Shown piece by piece: positions 61,076-64,000 of a DNA stretch of 64,000 nucleotides (its first letter is position 1; every line of letters starts with the position of its first letter). Source of the stretch: Aquipseudomonas ullengensis (GTDB lineage: Bacteria; Pseudomonadota; Gammaproteobacteria; Pseudomonadales; Pseudomonadaceae); the NCBI RefSeq assembly GCF_014174475.1, contig NZ_JACJUD010000001.1:682001-746000 (forward strand). The letters are read 5' to 3'. Made by a program: the position numbers and the translations under genes. A model generated the notes under the pieces. It was not told the origin of the DNA and ran no database searches. It was given only the letters and a program-made list of their open reading frames with translations.

Positions 61076-61537
61076 ATGCCTTCTGACCTGTGGAGTTTTG
61101 CCAGTTGTTGCTACGCGCGCCCCGGCGCTGAAACGGCCTGTCTGCAGCTGCAGGCGGCGGGTGCCGATGTCTGCCTGCTGCTGTGCGGCGCGTGGCTGGA
61201 GGCTCGCGGGGTGGCGTGTGACGAGCAGCGCGTGGCGCAGCTGCAAGCCATCAGCGAACCCTGGCAGCGCCAGGTGGTGCGCCCGCTGCGCGAACTGCGC
61301 CAAGGCTGGCGTGAGGCGGCACAACTGGATGCGGCGCGATTGCGCCTGCGCGAACAGGTCAAGGCACTGGAGCTGGAGGCCGAGCGCGAGCTATTACGGC
61401 GCCTGGAAGTGCTGGCGGGGGAATGGCCAGCACACAAAGAACCGGCGGCCTGGCTGGAACAGCTGGCCGCCGGTGCGGGAGAACAACACCGCGACGCGCT
61501 GCAGGTGCTGCGCGTCGCGGCAACCAGCCAGGCTTAG
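61076..61537 (+). CDS. TIGR02444/DUF2390 family protein
   Basis: A 153-residue helical protein starting M-P-S-D-L-W-S-F-A with C-L-Q-L-Q-A-A-G-A-D-V-C-L-L-L-C-G-A-W, typical of DUF2390. No known function. The start follows GGAGAG. It is divergent from the ABC-F gene, with a 50-bp gap, and its last four bases overlap the convergent algP gene. Confidence 0.87.
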   Translation: MPSDLWSFASCCYARPGAETACLQLQAAGADVCLLLCGAWLEARGVACDEQRVAQLQAISEPWQRQVVRPLRELRQGWREAAQLDAARLRLREQVKALELEAERELLRRLEVLAGEWPAHKEPAAWLEQLAAGAGEQHRDALQVLRVAATSQA

Positions 61538-62697
61538 ACGCCGGCTGGCGGGGTGCTGCCATTGCTGCTGGCCGGCACGGCGGCTGGCGCAGGAGCAGCA
61601 GCCGGGGCTCCTGCAGGCTTGGCAGCGACCGGCTTGGCGGCCGGGGCTTTCTTCACTGGCGGTTTTGCGGCGGGCTTGGCAGCGGGTTTCGCCGCCGGCT
61701 TCGCTGTTGCCTTGACCGGCGCCTTGGCCGCTGCAGGTTTAACCGCGCTAGGGGCAGGCTTCTTCACTGCGGCAGGCTTGGCAGCAGGTTTAGCGACCGG
61801 CTTGGTAGCAGCCTTGACCGGCGCCTTGGCGGCAGCCGGCTTGGCTGCGCTGGCTACTGGTTTGACTGCTGGCTTCTTCGCCGCCACGGGTTTGGCTGCT
61901 GGCTTGGCCGCCGGTTTCGCGGCCGCTTTGACCGGTGCCTTGGCTGCAGGTTTGGCCGCCGCGCTGGCTGCCGGCTTCTTCGCTGCAGCAGGTTTAGCGG
62001 CTGGCTTGGCGGCGGGTTTAGCCGCTGGCTTCGCAACGGCCTTGACCGGTGCTTTTGCCGCAGCGGGTTTAGCCGCAGCTGCTGGTTTCTTCGCTGCCGG
62101 TTTGGCGACAGGTTTTGCCGCAGCCTTGGCCGGCGCCTTGCTGACACCCGGTTTTGCCGCGGGCTTGGCGGCAACTTTTGCAGCAGGTTTTGCGGCCGGC
62201 TTGGCTGCCGTTTTCGCCACAGGTTTTGCTGCAGCTTTGGTCGCCGGTTTAGCGGCGGGTTTGGCCGCTACCTTGGCTGCCGGTGCAGCAGTTGTACGGC
62301 TGCTCAGCGCCTTCGAGGCGGCCTCGCGAACCTTGCCGATACCCTGGGCCAGTTTCAGGCTTTCCTGGGCATCGCGCTTTAGCTGCACGATGTAGCTGCG
62401 AGTTTCCGCCTGACGGGCTCTGAGTGCGCCGAGCAGGTCTTCCAGTTCAGCGACGGCCGCCTTGGCTTTGTCCTGCGCCTTGACCTTGCCGGCCTTGGCT
62501 GCGTCCTGCAGTTTGCTGCGGGTGTTGTGGAGTTTTTCCTGCGCCTTGCCACGCTGCTTTTCCAACTTGGTCAGCAGCCCTTCGGCTTCGACCAGAGCCT
62601 GCGAGCAGGCCTCTTCCAAATGTTCGAGCAGGCTGTGGGAAAGTTGCTGAAGCAGATGCAAAGGAGTGCTAACGGACTTCTTGTTGTTGGTCGACAT
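61534..62697 (-). CDS. algP: AlgP, histone H1-like regulatory protein
   Basis: A 387-residue protein. An N-terminal helical domain (about 1-135: H-L-L-Q-Q-L-S-H-S-L-L-E-H-L-E) with coiled coil is followed by a long tail of K-P-A-A-K-P-A and A-P-V-K-A repeats to about residue 375. This is the AlgP (AlgR3) layout of P. aeruginosa, a DNA-binding protein linked to alginate gene control. It lies near algQ, as in that species. The tail is highly repetitive, so its length varies between strains. Confidence 0.93.
   Translation of the reverse strand: MSTNNKKSVSTPLHLLQQLSHSLLEHLEEACSQALVEAEGLLTKLEKQRGKAQEKLHNTRSKLQDAAKAGKVKAQDKAKAAVAELEDLLGALRARQAETRSYIVQLKRDAQESLKLAQGIGKVREAASKALSSRTTAAPAAKVAAKPAAKPATKAAAKPVAKTAAKPAAKPAAKVAAKPAAKPGVSKAPAKAAAKPVAKPAAKKPAAAAKPAAAKAPVKAVAKPAAKPAAKPAAKPAAAKKPAASAAAKPAAKAPVKAAAKPAAKPAAKPVAAKKPAVKPVASAAKPAAAKAPVKAATKPVAKPAAKPAAVKKPAPSAVKPAAAKAPVKATAKPAAKPAAKPAAKPPVKKAPAAKPVAAKPAGAPAAAPAPAAVPASSNGSTPPAGV
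61650..62290. repeat. degenerate tandem repeats coding the AlgP tail
   Basis: Many imperfect 12-15 bp units (GCCGGCTTGGC / GCAGGTTT types on the + strand) encode K-P-A-A and A-P-V-K-A repeats. Recombination between units would change the tail length in frame. Not a CRISPR: units are coding and have no unique spacers. Confidence 0.85.
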
Positions 62698-62823
62698 GAC
62701 GACCTCCTAACGGACGTTGGTGACCCCATACTAGACGCCCGTTTCGGCTGTCGCTAGCAGCAACATTGAGTCGACGCCAGCAACAGGCATAATCGCCGAC
62801 GAATCCGTGCGGAGAACCTGTTC

Positions 62824-63474
62824 ATGTTGCGCTACTCGCTGTTGTTGCTTTGCCTGTTTTCCAGCCTCTCGCCGGCTGCACAGCAACAGGACGATCTGGC
62901 CTACAGCATGGGCGCGCGCCTGGGCGAAAGACTGCGTAGCGAAGTGCCGGATCTGCAGCTGGAAGCGTTGCTCGAGGGCCTGCGCCAGGCCTATCGCAAC
63001 GAACCGCTGCGCCTGCCAGCCAAGCAGATGGATCGCCTGCTGGAGGAACACGAAACGCAGCTGAGCCAGCAGAGCGAAGCCCATCGCCGCGAGCAGGCGA
63101 GCCTCGCCGAAGGACGCTTTCTCGCCACGCAAAAATCACAGCCGGGCGTGCATGAACTGGCGGGCGGCGTACTGATCCGCGAGCTGCGTGCCGGGCATGG
63201 AAGAAAGCCATTGGCGAGCAGCCGAGTGCAGGTGAATTACCGAGGCGAACTGGCCGATGGCAGCCTGTTCGATCAGAGCGAGGGGCCGCAATGGTTTCGC
63301 CTGAACGCGCTGATCCCCGGCTGGCAGACCGCCTTGAAAGCGATGCCCGTAGGTGCGAAATGGCGGGTGGTGATTCCAGCGGAGCAGGGCTATGGCCACG
63401 AAGGCGCCGGGGGTTTGATTCCGGCAGATGCACCGCTGGTATTCGAGGTGGAACTGCTGGACGTCACCGACTGA
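62824..63474 (+). CDS. fklB: periplasmic FKBP-type peptidyl-prolyl isomerase
   Basis: A 216-residue protein with a signal peptide (L-L-L-L-C-L-F-S-S-L-S-P-A-A), an N-terminal dimerisation domain (Y-S-M-G-A-R-L-G, about 25-110) and a C-terminal FKBP domain (about 118-215) with V-N-Y-R-G-E-L, G-W-Q-T-A-L and G-Y-G. It resembles FkpA/MIP-type folding catalysts. It lies between algP and algQ, as the PAO1 gene PA5254 does as I recall. Confidence 0.9.
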   Translation: MLRYSLLLLCLFSSLSPAAQQQDDLAYSMGARLGERLRSEVPDLQLEALLEGLRQAYRNEPLRLPAKQMDRLLEEHETQLSQQSEAHRREQASLAEGRFLATQKSQPGVHELAGGVLIRELRAGHGRKPLASSRVQVNYRGELADGSLFDQSEGPQWFRLNALIPGWQTALKAMPVGAKWRVVIPAEQGYGHEGAGGLIPADAPLVFEVELLDVTD

Positions 63475-63500
63475 GTCGGGCGTCCAGCGGCAGGTGCAGC

Positions 63501-63977
63501 TCAGGCAGTCGGTAGCGCCTGGTGCTTGTGTGCGGTGTGCAGCACTTCGATCAGGCAGTCTTCCAGTTCGAAGCGTTCGTGTAGCAGCTGACCCAGACGT
63601 TTCAGCTCGGCCGTGTGCGAAGCGCTGTCGCGGCAGTCGCCATTGTCGCAACGGTCGTTGAACGCCAGCGCCACTTCGGTAATGGCTTCGATGCGTGGAT
63701 AGATCTGCTTGGCCAAGTCCAGGCCACGCTGATCACCAAAGGTCTTGGCCTCGGCGGTCAGCTGCTCGTAAACCTCGAAATGCCCAGCCGATACATAGTC
63801 GACCAGAATCTCGCAAAAGCGCTGCAGCCCGGCTGCATTGGCCGCCGGCGCCTGTGGCTTGTCACCACTCAGGGCCCCGTAGGCATTCACCAGTTCGTGG
63901 CGCTCCTGAAGCCAGCGATCGATCAGCTGGTTGACCCCTCCCCAACGTTCCTGGGCGTTCTGGCAGCTCTCGAGCAT
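63501..63977 (-). CDS. algQ: AlgQ, Rsd-family anti-sigma-70 protein
   Basis: A 158-residue helical protein of the Rsd/AlgQ family, starting [16 protein letters not shown] with [12 protein letters not shown] and [11 protein letters not shown]. It binds region 4 of sigma-70 and shifts RNA polymerase use, affecting alginate and siderophore genes in P. aeruginosa. Convergent with fklB. Confidence 0.94.
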   Translation of the reverse strand: MLESCQNAQERWGGVNQLIDRWLQERHELVNAYGALSGDKPQAPAANAAGLQRFCEILVDYVSAGHFEVYEQLTAEAKTFGDQRGLDLAKQIYPRIEAITEVALAFNDRCDNGDCRDSASHTAELKRLGQLLHERFELEDCLIEVLHTAHKHQALPTA

Positions 63978-64000
63978 GATGTCCTCACTTCCCTACTGGT

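Noticed and set aside
61650-62290. Regularly spaced short repeats resembling a CRISPR array
   Set aside because: Units are 12-15 bp, coding, contiguous, without unique spacers and without cas genes.
61423-62382. Gly/Cys/Arg-rich open frame on + opposite algP that looks like a repeat protein
   Set aside because: Its repetitiveness is inherited from the algP repeats on the other strand.

Overview
The window looks like the chromosome of a Pseudomonas species. DNA is GC-rich with strong third-position GC bias. The backbone genes (argA-argE, CYTH/CHAD protein, gcvTHP, hitAB, ubiI-ubiH-pepP, zapA-6S RNA-ygfA, ubiD, rho, trxA, ppx/ppk, hemB, FTR1 permease, algP, algQ) follow the order I recall from about PA5204 to PA5255 of P. 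aeruginosa PAO1. That comparison is from memory, not a search. There are no rRNA or tRNA genes, phages, intact insertion sequences or CRISPR arrays.

Layout. 1-6.5 kb: the argA start, argE, a CYTH-CHAD triphosphatase-like protein, an orphan GspE/PilB-type ATPase, an SPFH/NfeD membrane pair and a small exported DUF2388 protein. 6.5-24.2 kb: an accessory catabolic island. 24.3-29 kb: the glycine cleavage operon gcvT-gcvH-gcvP. 29-32 kb: an iron(III) ABC permease and binding protein, with two copies of a dispersed repeat on either side of the permease. 32-37 kb: ygfB-pepP-ubiH-DUF4442-ubiI. 37-41.6 kb: zapB-like, zapA, 6S RNA, ygfA, an EVE protein, a diguanylate cyclase and a periplasmic FliL-like protein. 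41.7-54 kb: quinone reductase, ferredoxin/flavin reductase, ubiD, rho, trxA, ppx, ppk, hemB and an alkylglycerol-monooxygenase-like protein. 54-64 kb: elbB, a thioesterase, yaiI, a cytochrome c-FTR1 fusion, a LysE-type exporter, TerC, an ABC-F ATPase, algP, an FKBP isomerase and algQ.

The island encodes a complete oxidative hexuronate pathway. An OprD-type porin and a DctPQM TRAP transporter would import galacturonate/glucuronate. Uronate dehydrogenase makes the aldarolactone and an SMP-30 lactonase opens it. Galactarate and glucarate dehydratases give 5-keto-4-deoxyglucarate, KdgD makes 2-oxoglutarate semialdehyde, and an aldehyde dehydrogenase makes 2-oxoglutarate. A FadR-type GntR repressor, an aldose-1-epimerase-like protein, a DMT permease, a D-2-hydroxyacid dehydrogenase and a diguanylate cyclase are also present.

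The most interesting signals are in the island's non-coding DNA. A 13-bp palindrome (GTTGT-ACG-ACAAC and variants) occurs at the regulator gene, at the kdgD promoter and at two promoters that resemble each other over about 95 bp. AANAANAA motifs of the Hfq/Crc type sit at the starts of at least five of the genes. A remnant of an MFS glucarate/galactarate permease lies between gudD and garD, suggesting that MFS uptake was lost and TRAP uptake retained.
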